64,000 nucleotides of DNA from contig NC_089461.1 of assembly GCF_029203305.1 (NCBI RefSeq), positions 2,108,001 to 2,172,000 on the forward strand. The letters run 5' to 3'. Every line of letters begins with the position of its first letter. Positions within the stretch are counted from its first letter, which is position 1. Below, in pieces: positions 40,335 through 50,591 of this stretch. The DNA comes from Yamadazyma tenuis. Lineage: Eukaryota; Ascomycota; Pichiomycetes; Serinales; Debaryomycetaceae. Made by a program: the position numbers and the translations under genes. The notes under the pieces are model-generated. The model was not told the origin of the DNA. It searched no databases and was given only the letters and a program-made list of their open reading frames with translations.

Positions 40335-41408
40335 ATGACCCAAACACCCGAGGTGGCACTTCCGTGCCCAGCTGGCGAAATACGTATTGGAGGCCGTAAG
40401 AGTGAGTTGGCGGTGGCCCAAAGTGAAATTGTCAAAAGCCTTATTGAATCTCATTGCCCAGCTACTTCCTGTTCCATTGTAGCCATCAAAACATTGGGAG
40501 ATGTGAGGTTAGATCGGGCGCTTTACACATTCGGCGGTAAGTCGCTCTGGACCCGTGAATTGGAAGCACTTTTACTTGGAAACGCCGGCAACTTTAAGCA
40601 GATCGATCTCATTGTCCACTCCCTCAAAGATTTACCAACTAACCTCCCCGAGGAATTCGAGCTCGGGTGCATCACCGAACGAGAAGATCCTCGTGACGCC
40701 CTCGTCATGAAGCGTGGCCTGCCCTTCATGCTGTTGGGCCAGCTTCCCGCTGGAAGTGTGATTGGTACCTCGTCCATGAGACGTCTGGCTCAACTTATGA
40801 TGCACTACCCCCATTTACGATTCGAGAGCGTTCGTGGTAATCTTCGGAGCAGAATCAGAAAGCTCGACGAAGGTGACACTTTTGCCTGTATCATTTTGGC
40901 GGCTGCCGGAATGCATCGGATTGGCCTCAAGCCTAGAATAACCCAATACCTTAACCTGGACGAAATGTACTATTCTGTGGGGCAAGGCCTGTTGGGAGTC
41001 GAGATCCGTCGTGGAGATCCTCGCATCAGCAAAATCTTGGCCCATATTGAACACATACCCTCTGCGTACCGGTGTATTGCTGAGAGATCATTGATGAGGC
41101 ATCTCGAAGGAGGGTGCTCGGTCCCCTTGGGAGTTAACACTCACTACGATGAAACTACAAAAATACTTTCCTTCAAGGCCATTATCGTGTCTCCTGATGG
41201 ACAGGAATGCGCTGAGGCTTCCATCGAAATGCCCATAAAATGTCGTGAAGACTGTGTGAAGGCTGGAATACAGTTAGGCGATAAGTTGGTGGCTCGCGGT
41301 GGGAAAAAGATATTGGACGCCATAGACTACCAACGTATAAACCAGCCTCCCCAATCATCGAGCGAAAACTCTTCGCTTTTCACCACATCTTCCCCCACCA
41401 CCAGTTAA
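40335..41408 (+). CDS. HEM3: Porphobilinogen deaminase (hydroxymethylbilane synthase)
   Basis: A 357-residue cytosolic haem-pathway enzyme polymerising four porphobilinogens. Blocks: IRIGGRKSELAVAQSE, VHSLKDLPTNLP, REDPRDALV, GSVIGTSSMRR, VRGNLRSRIRKLDEG, AAAGMHRIG and LEGGCSVPLGV, with the Cys carrying the dipyrromethane cofactor in GGCSVP. The ATG at 40335 is used because the upstream extension starts at TTG. Two CTG codons are informative: 40785-40787 in RR-x-AQL (Ser in S. cerevisiae, Ala in human) and 40989-40991 in GQG-x-LGVE (normally Ala). The last 20 residues are a Ser-rich tail. Length is 30 residues above S. cerevisiae Hem3. Confidence 0.95.
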   Translation: MTQTPEVALPCPAGEIRIGGRKSELAVAQSEIVKSLIESHCPATSCSIVAIKTLGDVRLDRALYTFGGKSLWTRELEALLLGNAGNFKQIDLIVHSLKDLPTNLPEEFELGCITEREDPRDALVMKRGLPFMLLGQLPAGSVIGTSSMRRLAQLMMHYPHLRFESVRGNLRSRIRKLDEGDTFACIILAAAGMHRIGLKPRITQYLNLDEMYYSVGQGLLGVEIRRGDPRISKILAHIEHIPSAYRCIAERSLMRHLEGGCSVPLGVNTHYDETTKILSFKAIIVSPDGQECAEASIEMPIKCREDCVKAGIQLGDKLVARGGKKILDAIDYQRINQPPQSSSENSSLFTTSSPTTS

Positions 41409-41887
41409 CCTGTCAAAAGACAATCATTTCGCATAACGGCCCACATCGGCTGTCACGTGATTTTTTTGTCCTACACAAAAATAGATCCAGACATGGGCCC
41501 ATCCTGCCACTAATTTACATGGCCCGTCGTCCCATATGTAATGACCTTGCATCGTGCGTTGCACGCTCTTGTGAATAGAAACCACGCCATGAAGTTATGT
41601 ATTACTCTCCTTTTAAATCACCAGTTTCGATCCGATGTGGATCGCCGTGGTTTGCGCTGTCCCTCGTTCCGCCTGCATACTCTCCTGACTCTCGTTTGTG
41701 GGCTCAGACTGGACGTGGAGTCGCCCCATTTTTCGCACCAGGTCGCACAGTCTCTGGTGCCGCATCGCCCCATCTCTCGTATAAACCGACATCGGATAGC
41801 TCTCTAAACGAGCTATGCTGCGAAAAAAAAACACAAGTATAAATATATTTATTACTCGCTTTCTGGTAATTTTATTGATACCCAAAC
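41409..41887 (+). promoter_or_regulatory. ERG3 promoter region
   Basis: 479 bp. GTCACGTGA (CACGTG at 41454-41459) is a Cbf1-type element, TCGTATA at 41777-41783 a sterol regulatory element, and TATAAATA at 41838-41845 the TATA box. The overlapping short frames of 41541-41972 are not supported as genes. Confidence 0.65.
41777..41783 (+). promoter_or_regulatory. Sterol regulatory element (Upc2-type) of ERG3
   Basis: TCGTATA, the core of the Upc2/Ecm22 site in ERG promoters, 105-111 bp before the ERG3 ATG. Confidence 0.7.
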
Positions 41888-42928
41888 ATGGATCTTCTTC
41901 TTGAAGCGTGTGACTACTACTTGTTTGACCGTGCATATGCCGTGTTGTTGCCCAGCCCTGGAAACTCCACAACCTTGGCCACTACGCCCTTGTACACCGA
42001 CCTTAACGTTAAAGTTCCCACTGCCCTCAACTACGTCTACCAGAAATTACTCACTTTAAAAAGTACAGATGTGTACGGAGAACCCTCGATCTTGCCTGCA
42101 TCACCCTACACGTATGCCTCGATTTTATCCCGTTCCAATATAGTAAGACAATTCATAAGCATTTTCCTTGTTACATGTCTTTTTGGGTGGATTGCCTACT
42201 TTTCAGTGGCTGGATTCGCTTATCTCACCGTTTTTGACAAACGGGTGTTCAACCATCCTCGGTACTTGAAGAACCAAATGTCTATGGAAATCCACCAGGC
42301 CCTCACGTCCATCCCCCAGATGGTATTGTTGACAGTGCCATTTTTCTTAATCGAGTTGCACGGGTACTCTCGTTTAAATGGAACCTTATACGACATTTTC
42401 GACAACAAGACGAAGTTATTGTTACAAACATTAACTTTCTTAATGTTCACTGACTGTGGAATCTACTTCATCCATAGATGGTTACATATTCCTTCGGTTT
42501 ACAAGAAGTTACATAAACCCCATCACAAGTGGATTGTATGTACTCCATTTGCTAGTCATGCATTCCACCCAGTTGATGGTTGGGCTCAGTCCTTGCCCTA
42601 TCACTTTTATCCCTTGTTTTTCCCATTACACAAGGTGTTGTACTTATTCTTGTTCGGTTTTGTCAACTTCTGGACGGTGATGATCCACGATGGGCAATAC
42701 TTGCTGAACGACCCGGTGGTAAACGGGACTGCATGTCACACCATCCACCACTTGTACTTCAACTATAACTATGGACAATTCACCACTTTGTGGGACCGGT
42801 TGTGCCGGTCCTACAGACGGCCAGATGACTCGTTGTTTACCAGAGGAATCTTGTCATCAGATAAGAGGGAGACCGAGAAGATACGGAGACGGTTGGAAGG
42901 TAAAGACGACCGGACCTACACCAAGTAG
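41888..42928 (+). CDS. ERG3: Sterol C-5(6) desaturase
   Basis: A 346-residue ER membrane di-iron enzyme introducing the C5-C6 double bond of ergosterol. It has several transmembrane helices (from about residue 94) and the three fatty-acid-hydroxylase histidine boxes HRWLH (196-200), HKPHH (209-213) and HTIHH (284-288), the last in the hallmark [17 protein letters not shown]. Loss of ERG3 in related yeasts gives azole tolerance. CTG at 42704-42706 sits in QYL-x-N, where yeast Erg3 has Ser. The promoter carries an Upc2-type element and a TATA box 43 bp upstream. It lies downstream of HEM3 on the same strand. Confidence 0.95.
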   Translation: MDLLLEACDYYLFDRAYAVLLPSPGNSTTLATTPLYTDLNVKVPTALNYVYQKLLTLKSTDVYGEPSILPASPYTYASILSRSNIVRQFISIFLVTCLFGWIAYFSVAGFAYLTVFDKRVFNHPRYLKNQMSMEIHQALTSIPQMVLLTVPFFLIELHGYSRLNGTLYDIFDNKTKLLLQTLTFLMFTDCGIYFIHRWLHIPSVYKKLHKPHHKWIVCTPFASHAFHPVDGWAQSLPYHFYPLFFPLHKVLYLFLFGFVNFWTVMIHDGQYLLNDPVVNGTACHTIHHLYFNYNYGQFTTLWDRLCRSYRRPDDSLFTRGILSSDKRETEKIRRRLEGKDDRTYTK

Positions 42929-43014
42929 ATGCTGGCCAGAGATTTTAATTATGGTGTATAGAATAACGGCTTCAATATATTGACTATCATAAGCAAAGAG
43001 ATGAATTATATCAA

Positions 43015-44154
43015 CTACAATTCACTATACGTCTTCTTAAATAATGGTGGAGGAAACTCTTTATCACCCAAAACTTCAAAGTCCTGGTACCCGGTTCTTA
43101 AATATTGTTCAATGTCTCGCATGAACTCTAGTGCCTTGCCCTGGTCAAATTTTGCACCCTTCTCATAATTTTGCAACAACATTTGGCGATACTGACTTAG
43201 TCTTTTTTCGACTCTGTCAAACCGGTAACCGAGATACAAGGGATAGAACCGATCGTTGGTAAAAGACGTGGCGACGGCTGGCCTTTCGGTGGTGGCACAT
43301 GTCAGGTCATACCGGTTGGGATCCTCAGGAATAAAACTGGTAACGTAGGTGATTCTATCAAAATTGTTCACGGGCTTAGTGGCAATGTGCTTGATGACAC
43401 GACCCTGAAGCATAGTGGCACAGCCAACAGTGGTGTTAGGAATCCGGAGAATGGACTCGTCTCCAAGCCGTATTCCCGTCTCACCTCCAATCATCTCTTC
43501 GGGCGCACTGAGCATCACCACACACACAAGTGGTGGAGAATCGTAGTGCCAGTTGACACCGGCAGCCATCTTGTCGTTAACGCTTTTCAAGGCTTTGTAA
43601 TCCACGTCGGGATCTAATTGCGGCTTGCTACTATCGGCAAGTGAAACATTGACATGAGAAAGGGAAAATTGGTGAGGAATCGTGAGCTTGTCGTTCATGA
43701 TTTCATTGATGATGCCACGGAGCTCAGGACTATTCCACGCCGCTTTGCAAAAGATGGTATCGTCAATGAATCCACTGATGTTGAAGTCCAAGTTGGAAGC
43801 ACCGGTAGAATGGCCGGGCAGAACAAGCCTTCCGTGTTTCTTAAGGAGCGCCTCGTTGCTGAAAATCTCATATTTCATCATGTCAACAGCTTCGATAGTA
43901 AATAGACTGAACGGGTCAGTAGCTGCAATTTCGTTGATTGGCTTAACATGTGTGTTGGTGATACCAAGGTCGGCAAATCCGTACTTTTTGGCAACCCCTC
44001 GGTAGTCCAAGTGCCGTTTGGGATCAAATTTAAGGGAAGAGTCGAACCCAGGCTTGGACGTGAGTTCGTCCACTACCCTTTGGATCTCGGTATCAAACAC
44101 ACTCTGAGGGATATCCAAGCTGTGATTCTCGTTGAGAACGTCTTCGTAGTTCAT
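43015..44154 (-). CDS. 2-oxoglutarate/Fe(II) dioxygenase-like protein
   Basis: A 379-residue soluble protein. The centre has the double-stranded beta-helix iron motif: NWHYDSPPLVCVVML supplies H-x-D, GGETGIRLGDES follows, and the distal His is in GRVIKHIA, before a DRITYVTSFIP block. This pattern is found in a set of fungal Fe(II)/2-oxoglutarate dioxygenase-fold proteins of unassigned substrate. No signal or membrane segment is visible. The C-terminal 80 residues are helical and charged. It is convergent with ERG3 (86 bp apart). The specific reaction is unknown. Confidence 0.7.
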   Translation of the reverse strand: MNYEDVLNENHSLDIPQSVFDTEIQRVVDELTSKPGFDSSLKFDPKRHLDYRGVAKKYGFADLGITNTHVKPINEIAATDPFSLFTIEAVDMMKYEIFSNEALLKKHGRLVLPGHSTGASNLDFNISGFIDDTIFCKAAWNSPELRGIINEIMNDKLTIPHQFSLSHVNVSLADSSKPQLDPDVDYKALKSVNDKMAAGVNWHYDSPPLVCVVMLSAPEEMIGGETGIRLGDESILRIPNTTVGCATMLQGRVIKHIATKPVNNFDRITYVTSFIPEDPNRYDLTCATTERPAVATSFTNDRFYPLYLGYRFDRVEKRLSQYRQMLLQNYEKGAKFDQGKALEFMRDIEQYLRTGYQDFEVLGDKEFPPPLFKKTYSEL

Positions 44155-44632
44155 TTACAGTGATAGGCAGTGGGCAATTGTGTTAACTGACATGCTGCAA
44201 ATTAAGTATTCTCCGGTGAGATAAGCCAAGGAACCCGCTCGCCAAAAAGTACCTCATTCAGTAACTGGACGCAACGGAATCGGTGATAATAATGAGTGGA
44301 GTTCGGAATCTGTACAAAAGTGCAGGGAGTACGGAATAACATAGGGCCCGGAATCTGGTGAATGGGAACCGTGAAGGGACGATTCCATGATGGACTGCAG
44401 CACGACCACTAGGTTTATACTGTCACTACCATATTCACCGTTTTAAATTCATCAAGAAAATATGTGGTATTCGCTGTATCAATTATTTGTTATCAGGTAG
44501 AAGTCTGTGGTGCCACCGTGACCCGTGTTCTCTACCACCACTGCCACCGCCCTCAATTCATACACACGTCTCTTTCGTGCCCACGCACTTCAACATTCTC
44601 ACAGTTGGAAAATCTACGCACTTTAAACCACC
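44155..44632. other. Divergent intergenic region before SSN3
   Basis: 478 bp between the dioxygenase-like gene and SSN3. I see no repeat, RNA gene or recognisable site worth naming; the short frame 44464-44688 overlaps the SSN3 start and is not supported. Confidence 0.5.
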
Positions 44633-45913
44633 ATGAACCTGTCAACCCTAATGGCGCTGAATTCGATTCTCACCCTCGGACCATATAAACACAGGAAGGA
44701 CCTCACGCGAGAGTCAGTACTCTCGAAGTATGAGATAGTCGGTTATATTGCCGCAGGAACCTACGGTAAGGTCTACAAAGCTCGGTCCAAGCTTAAAGAT
44801 AAACGCAAACCCGAAGACGATAACCTCGTCGAGCAGCCAGTACAACAACTTTTCGCCATCAAGAAGTTTAAAATCGACAACAACTCGCTCCTGAAGAACA
44901 GCCATTTGACCATTGATGGCCAGGAAGTCCTCAACTATACGGGGATACTGCAGAGTGCCATTAGAGAGATGTCCCTATGCAAGGAGATCACCAATAAGAA
45001 CGTCATCAAATTGATCGATATCATCCTTGAAAACAAAAGCATCTATATGATTTTTGAGTACTGTGAACACGATTTGCTCCAGATCATTCATAACCATTCA
45101 CATCCCGAACTCAAACCTATTCCACTAAAGAATGTCAAGTCGCTCATCTGGCAAATTTTGAACGGAGTGCTATTTCTTCACAAAAATTGGATTTTCCATC
45201 GAGATTTGAAACCAGCCAATATAATGGTCACCAACTATGGTACCGTCAAGATCGGGGATTTAGGACTCGCCAGAAAGTTCAATAACCCGCTTCAGAGCTT
45301 GTACACGGGTGATAAAGTGGTGGTGACGATCTGGTACCGAGCACCTGAACTTTTGATGGGGGCTCGCTATTATACACCTGCAATTGACTTGTGGGCAGTG
45401 GGATGTATTCTTGCAGAATTGCTTAGTCTTCGGCCCATCTTTAAGGGAGAGGAAGCTAAGTTTGACATCAACAATAAGAAGCTGGTGCCTTTCCAAAAAA
45501 ACCAGTTTCTCAAGATCATAGAGATATTGGGAGTTCCCAACGAAAAGGACTGGAGCAATTTGAGTAATTACCCCGAATATTACAGTTTCAAGCAGATGGC
45601 AGAAAGCTACACCGGAAACACCAACTCTAACCTACTCAATTGGTACAAGCTTGTGGGAGGCAACAACAAACTCTGTTATAAGTTGCTTGAAAGCCTTTTG
45701 TTGTATGATCCAAGTAAGCGGATTACTGCTGAAAACGCATTGATGCACGAGTTCTTTATGGAAGCTCCAAAGGTAGACGAGAATGCCTTTGACGGACTAC
45801 AGTTCAAGTACCCTAAACGGAGGATATTCACTGAAGACAATGATATTGTGTCGAACAATATCACCAAGAGAGTTACTAATGACGATGGCATGAGAAAGAA
45901 AATCCGCCAGTAA
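44633..45913 (+). CDS. SSN3: Cyclin-dependent kinase of the Mediator CDK8 module
   Basis: A 426-residue Ser/Thr kinase (Srb10/CDK8). The N-terminal [34 protein letters not shown] is characteristic of yeast Ssn3. Other motifs: FAIKKFK, an SAIREMSL alpha-C helix (SMSCRE-like), [17 protein letters not shown] in place of DFG (CDK8 kinases have DMG), and [30 protein letters not shown]. With cyclin C it phosphorylates RNA polymerase II CTD and transcription factors; Gcn4 is a known target in S. cerevisiae. The start at 44633 has a CCACCATG context. Only 45 bp separate it from the next kinase gene. Confidence 0.93.
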   Translation: MNLSTLMALNSILTLGPYKHRKDLTRESVLSKYEIVGYIAAGTYGKVYKARSKLKDKRKPEDDNLVEQPVQQLFAIKKFKIDNNSLLKNSHLTIDGQEVLNYTGILQSAIREMSLCKEITNKNVIKLIDIILENKSIYMIFEYCEHDLLQIIHNHSHPELKPIPLKNVKSLIWQILNGVLFLHKNWIFHRDLKPANIMVTNYGTVKIGDLGLARKFNNPLQSLYTGDKVVVTIWYRAPELLMGARYYTPAIDLWAVGCILAELLSLRPIFKGEEAKFDINNKKLVPFQKNQFLKIIEILGVPNEKDWSNLSNYPEYYSFKQMAESYTGNTNSNLLNWYKLVGGNNKLCYKLLESLLLYDPSKRITAENALMHEFFMEAPKVDENAFDGLQFKYPKRRIFTEDNDIVSNNITKRVTNDDGMRKKIRQ

Positions 45914-45958
45914 ATATATATATACGCGCTTCTCGAATTTGCAAATCTCACAAAAACC
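45914..45958 (+). promoter_or_regulatory. 45 bp spacer/promoter between SSN3 and the CAK1-like gene
   Basis: Starts with ATATATATATA (45915-45925), the only TATA-like element, directly after the SSN3 stop. Confidence 0.45.
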
Positions 45959-46891
45959 ATGAATGTTATATACAATGGGCCATATTCTAATGTGTATCGC
46001 GAGGACAAATACGCTGTCAAGAAAGTAGATCGGGACTTTAGTCTACCACCACACAACATCGATAGGGAGCTCCAGCTTGTGAAATCACTAGACCATCCCA
46101 ATGTGATCAAGTTTCTCAAGGTGGAAAACAAGCTTGACGATGTGATGATGTACATGGAGTTCTATCCACAAAACCTTCAGGAGTACTTGAAGGCCAATTG
46201 CAGAAAAAAGAGCCGGTTTGTGGTCGGCCAAGTGCTGTTTGTGACCGAAAGCCGGCTTTCGCTTGACTCAATTGCACATGTGCTTGACCAGGTCATCGAG
46301 GCTATCTGGTTTGTGCACAAAAATGGCATAATTCACCGGGATATCAAGCCCAGCAATTTCTTGGTGACTCAAGAGCCCGAGTTAAGAGTGGTTCTTTGCG
46401 ACTTCAGTATTCTGGTTGCCGTTGGCGAAAATGATCAGATTCTGGATGTGTGTTCAACCTACTACAAGCCATTGGAGGTGATATTTGGACTTGAGTACGG
46501 GCTTGAAATCGACGTCTGGGGATTGGGGATCATGATTCTGCATTTGTATTCTAGAAGTTGCACAAATACGTTATTTGAAGAGGAAGACATCAATGATGGT
46601 TACAGAGCCATCAGCGACTTTAAGATCATAGATCGCATATTCAAGCGATTCGGCACCCCCACCAAAGACGACGAAAATAGCATTAACTACTGGCCTGAAA
46701 TTTTCGAGGTTGAGAATTTCCAATTGATACAGTTGAACTCCCGCCCCAGGCAGCTTGATATCTTCCCTCGGGGTACGGACGAGAAGATGGTGACGCTTTT
46801 CAACCGGATTTGTGACATGAACCAGAAGCGCAGGATTGCGATGAGCGAGGTGCGAGATCGGTGGACGCAGATAAGAGAAGGTAGCAGTTAA
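45959..46891 (+). CDS. CAK1: Cak1-like monomeric CDK-activating kinase
   Basis: A 310-residue divergent protein kinase. The N terminus (YNGPYSNVYREDKYAVKKV) lacks the GxGxxG loop, a trait of Cak1. The catalytic loop HRDIKPSN is intact, DFG is replaced by DFS, and the APE region reads TYYKPLEVIFG, then IDVWGLGIMIL. Cak1 phosphorylates the T-loop Thr of Cdc28, Kin28 and Bur1 as a monomer. Identification rests on the missing Gly loop, short length and overall pattern; a rapidly diverging kinase of another group is the alternative. It follows SSN3 by 45 bp. Confidence 0.68.
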   Translation: MNVIYNGPYSNVYREDKYAVKKVDRDFSLPPHNIDRELQLVKSLDHPNVIKFLKVENKLDDVMMYMEFYPQNLQEYLKANCRKKSRFVVGQVLFVTESRLSLDSIAHVLDQVIEAIWFVHKNGIIHRDIKPSNFLVTQEPELRVVLCDFSILVAVGENDQILDVCSTYYKPLEVIFGLEYGLEIDVWGLGIMILHLYSRSCTNTLFEEEDINDGYRAISDFKIIDRIFKRFGTPTKDDENSINYWPEIFEVENFQLIQLNSRPRQLDIFPRGTDEKMVTLFNRICDMNQKRRIAMSEVRDRWTQIREGSS

Positions 46892-47605
46892 GCATGAAAT
46901 GACCGTTGCCACACACCATGGTAATTGGCTGGTATAGGAGCAACCCTACGCAGGTGCCCCAAAAGCGCAAATTAAAAATAAAAACTTAATCCATGCGGCT
47001 GCCAAACGCCAAAGTATTGATTTGAGGCAGTAACTAGCAGGAAGTGAATAGTCACTATATAATTCCCAAATGTGACATACATATAACAAGCTGCCAAGTA
47101 GCTTCTAGTTCATTGAATATACACGGTGGTATCACTTAGCAGAGACATTAGGATGTAAGGGCACTTGAGGTATGCCTCGGGGTAAAACTTTAACGAGGCT
47201 ATAGGAGGCTACAAGAATTTGTGACAAGTTTAGCGCTAAAAGCACTCTGTCGCCGGTGGAGCACCATCTGTAGCCGGATCGTAGATAGCCGGCAACGACA
47301 ATTTCAAGTGCCAACGCGCATCATCCTTCTCCACATTTCGCACACAATTGGGGAAGAGCTCAAGGCCAGAAAAAGTCGAGATGACAGGAATATTTTTTTA
47401 GGAAACCCTTATAAGACAAGTCGTACAGTCATCATTTACCAAGTAGTTCGACAGCTTACCTCTTTTGCACATAACTACTTTATTTGTGCCTCGAATTACC
47501 TTGTTTCTAAAATCCTCATACGTCGAAGCCGTCTGATCCATATACGGAGCCACTCACGTTCACCGCAATCCCAACAATAACAAGAAGTCTCAAGACAATA
47601 TTTAT
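46892..47605. other. Intergenic region, 714 bp
   Basis: The overlapping short frames at 47132-47314 and 47221-47580 have no family features. No tRNA B box, clear TATA box or repeat was recognised; CCTCGG occurs once at 47175-47180 without a partner. Confidence 0.5.
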
Positions 47606-48427
47606 ATGGCGTCCATTTTCCACAACATCCGTAGCGGAAAACCCGATGATATAAGTCTCATCAATTACGAGGAGCTAGAGCAGAAATTCCACATTCACAA
47701 GTACTATCCCAAGTATTTCCACAATGAGCAAGCCTCTACTCCAGATATAAAAGATCTCCTTTTTGATAAACCGATCTACTCCAAGGCTAACGAGCATGTT
47801 AAGAACTGGGTCAACCCAGGCATCCGGCAGACCTATGAGACCGAGTTAGACTTGGATAGTGGCAAGTTACATATCCGCAAAGAGAATGTAGAACAGCAGA
47901 ACCAAAATCTCGGAGACCTCAAGCAAGAACGCAAACAACTCCGCGAGGACCATAGACAAGAACGCAAGCAGTTGCACGAAGAGCAAAAGCAAGAACGCAG
48001 AAACTTACGAGAAGAGAGAAGAGGTCTGCGAGTAGATCAACCGGACCCCAAGAAGGATAAGCGGCGGGAGAAGCTTGAGAATAAATGGCTTATGAAGGAA
48101 AGACTTCGGCTTATCGAGTCGAAGCAAAAGCGAGACGACCCAGTAATGTTCAAGAATCCTTGGGGCAATCAGGAGTCTCTTGAAATGTATATCAATACTC
48201 AGCATAACCCAGAAACCGAGAGAAAGAATAGTGTCACTCTGCGGTTGATCAGCCTCATGTCTAATACTAGTGATGATTTGAAGTTGACCAAGACTAATAG
48301 TTTTGACCAAACCAAGAGTGCATTGACCAGCAATAGAAAGAAGAGTTTATTTCGAAAGAGATACAGTGAACAACTAGGTACGTATACTACTAAGCATTCT
48401 AGGAAAGAGAGGGAAGAGACAAAATGA
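47606..48427 (+). CDS. Unrecognised basic coiled-coil protein
   Basis: A 273-residue protein that I do not recognise. Residues about 95-150 are a charged helical repeat (KQERKQLREDHRQERKQ) with an 11-residue period of the form QERKQLxExxx, repeated about three to four times, predicting a single long helix or coiled coil. Flanking parts are hydrophilic: an N-terminal block with EELEQKFHIHKYYPKYFH and a Lys/Ser/Thr-rich C terminus with RKKSLFRKRYSEQ that could be a nuclear signal or phosphosite. No membrane segment. It sits between CAK1-like and GSK3 genes on the same strand. Function unknown. Confidence 0.65.
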   Translation: MASIFHNIRSGKPDDISLINYEELEQKFHIHKYYPKYFHNEQASTPDIKDLLFDKPIYSKANEHVKNWVNPGIRQTYETELDLDSGKLHIRKENVEQQNQNLGDLKQERKQLREDHRQERKQLHEEQKQERRNLREERRGLRVDQPDPKKDKRREKLENKWLMKERLRLIESKQKRDDPVMFKNPWGNQESLEMYINTQHNPETERKNSVTLRLISLMSNTSDDLKLTKTNSFDQTKSALTSNRKKSLFRKRYSEQLGTYTTKHSRKEREETK

Positions 48428-48977
48428 ATGCCTCAATTGACAAGAGAAGATAACTGACAGATTGGTGAAGACAATTATATCCGTCTTTGTTTGCAGCAGC
48501 CATCATATGGTGGCTGGACGAATTTTCGCATAAAAGTCGGTTCAAAAGTGGAGTCGATAAAATAATGCGCGCCCGTCGTGGGAAACCGGCGACAATTTTG
48601 GAAGTCATTCATCAAACTGGGAAAACAAATTATTCTTTTTGTAGGAATCTTCACTGATCTGTTGTTAGACCTTGTATTAAGCGAACCAAACCATTCGCCC
48701 CAGACCATCTAGCTGCCCGTATAACTAGCTGGAACCATCACCCTGCATAACCTCCCAATTTCCTGGTTTTGCTACTCCACCTTCAACAGGCTGATAATCA
48801 ACAAACAACAAATTGAACAGGATTTAAAATCGCTAATTTCCGGTTAACCATCCTCGATTGTTGATTTCCCCAATCCCATCGGTGCTAACAACCAGGTCTT
48901 GTTCCTACCAGTCACCGCTGCATTTCTTGTCACTCCTTCAACCCCTTTCCAAAATCATCACCAGATAATTGATACTA
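48428..48977. other. Intergenic region before the first GSK3 gene
   Basis: 550 bp; short minus-strand frames 48399-48708 are unsupported. The last 100 bp before the ATG are C/T-rich, as is common in yeast 5' leaders. No specific site recognised. Confidence 0.5.
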
Positions 48978-50186
48978 ATGTCTAATAATATAGAAGTAAT
49001 AACCGAACAGGTTCATAATGGATACACCGACGAACTGGTGACGATACAATATACACAGTCCCAAATGGTCGGCCATGGATCATTTGGAGTGGTGTTTCAA
49101 ACGCAGATTCTTCCGTCCAATGAAATATTTGCTATAAAACGAGTGTTACAGGATAAGCGGTTCAAGAACAGAGAACTTCAAATCATGAAGTTGATTCATC
49201 ACCAGAACATCGTGGATTTGAAGTATTATTTCTACAAGTCCAATGATAAAAATGAGCTCTACTTGAACTTGATCTTAGACTTTATTCCCGAAACATTATA
49301 CAAGGCCAGTCATTACTACGTGTCCAAGCGACTCTCAATGCCGTTACTTGAAATCAAACTTTACAGTTACCAGATGTTACGGGCTTTAAATTTTATCCAT
49401 GTGCAGGGGATCTGCCACCGAGATATTAAACCACAAAACTTGTTGATTAACCCCGTCACATGTGAGTTGAAGCTCTGTGATTTTGGAAGTGCTAAGATCC
49501 TTAATCCCAGCGAGCCCAATGTCAGTTACATTTGTTCACGGTATTACAGGGCCCCAGAGTTGATCTTTGGTTCCATTAACTATACTACACAAATTGACGT
49601 GTGGTCAGCCGGATGTGTGATTGCCGAGTTGATCTTGGGCCAACCTTTGTTCCCCGGTGAATCGGGAATTGACCAACTAGTGGAAATAATCAAGATCCTT
49701 GGTACACCTTCCAGGGAACAAATTAAAAGTATGAACCCCAACTACATGGAACACAAGTTTCCTCAAATTAAACCCATTCCTTTGAACAAAATTTTCAAAA
49801 AAATGCCTAGCGACTGCATTCTGTTTTTATCAAAGCTTCTTCAGTATAATCCCACCGAAAGGCTCACGTGTTTTGCCAGTTTGCTAGACCCATACTTTGA
49901 CGAATTACGGCTGCAACAAACCAAACTCCCCAACTTCCGAAAGCTCTTCCCTAGCGAGCAGTTCAACAATAACCACCAGAACGCCACCACCAACTCTACC
50001 ACCACTGATGCCGACGTGAGGGAAATGCCTCCCTTGTTCAACTTCAATGCCATCGAGTTGAGTATTAGTCCTCAGGATAATTCCCAGTTGGTGCCGGACT
50101 GGGTGCACGACCAGTTGCAAATCAACTGTCCATTATCTGAGTTTGTGCCATTAAACCATGAAGTGATGCGCATCCGTCAATTATAG
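48978..50186 (+). CDS. GSK3-family protein kinase, first of tandem pair
   Basis: A 402-residue GSK3/Rim11/Mrk1-type Ser/Thr kinase. Motifs: [90 protein letters not shown]. The Arg of FKNREL, the Arg of HRD and the Lys of DFGSAK, which form the primed-phosphate pocket in human GSK3, are all present, as is the activation-loop Tyr in SYICSRYY. The kinase ends near residue 315. The tail has an Asn/Thr-rich stretch and [12 protein letters not shown], shared with the paralogue. The ATG at 48978 is used (the upstream extension starts at TTG). Of the two copies it keeps the more canonical sequence. Yeast GSK3s act in meiosis, stress and pH responses. Confidence 0.93.
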   Translation: MSNNIEVITEQVHNGYTDELVTIQYTQSQMVGHGSFGVVFQTQILPSNEIFAIKRVLQDKRFKNRELQIMKLIHHQNIVDLKYYFYKSNDKNELYLNLILDFIPETLYKASHYYVSKRLSMPLLEIKLYSYQMLRALNFIHVQGICHRDIKPQNLLINPVTCELKLCDFGSAKILNPSEPNVSYICSRYYRAPELIFGSINYTTQIDVWSAGCVIAELILGQPLFPGESGIDQLVEIIKILGTPSREQIKSMNPNYMEHKFPQIKPIPLNKIFKKMPSDCILFLSKLLQYNPTERLTCFASLLDPYFDELRLQQTKLPNFRKLFPSEQFNNNHQNATTNSTTTDADVREMPPLFNFNAIELSISPQDNSQLVPDWVHDQLQINCPLSEFVPLNHEVMRIRQL

Positions 50187-50591
50187 TTTATGAATACATG
50201 ATTATCTTTCAAATCAAACGAATTTTTTTTTTCTTTTCCCCACAAGTGTGAACCCTTCGCAAATAGCAACCGTTTCAGGTTGCCTATTGTTAAAATATTG
50301 TTAAGGGGTCTGTCCCAGTAGGTGACATGACCGGGGTCGCTTTTGCGGTGGGCTCCTCCCCCTCGCAATCCTTCCCCACCCTATGCACCATCACAAATGA
50401 CGGTCGTGCGCAGGCCGGCGTTCGTCATCATCATAAGTATGGGGAAATATAAATAACTTCGAGCGCCGGTCAATTTTTTTTTAAACTCACACCCGTTGAA
50501 GCGGCTCCCATTTCTGTGATTATAGACAATAATTTAGGCCTCAGCCACTCTCATTTCCCAAACATCTTGTAAGAAAGCCCCTGTTTTTACC
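50187..50591. promoter_or_regulatory. Spacer/promoter between the tandem GSK3 genes
   Basis: 405 bp with two T-rich tracts (50222-50233 and 50475-50483) and TATAAATA at 50448-50455, about 140 bp before the second ATG. Confidence 0.55.

Noticed and set aside
41541..41972. Three overlapping frames upstream of and into ERG3
   Set aside because: Mutually overlapping, composition unlike coding sequence, and they cover the sterol element and TATA box of ERG3.
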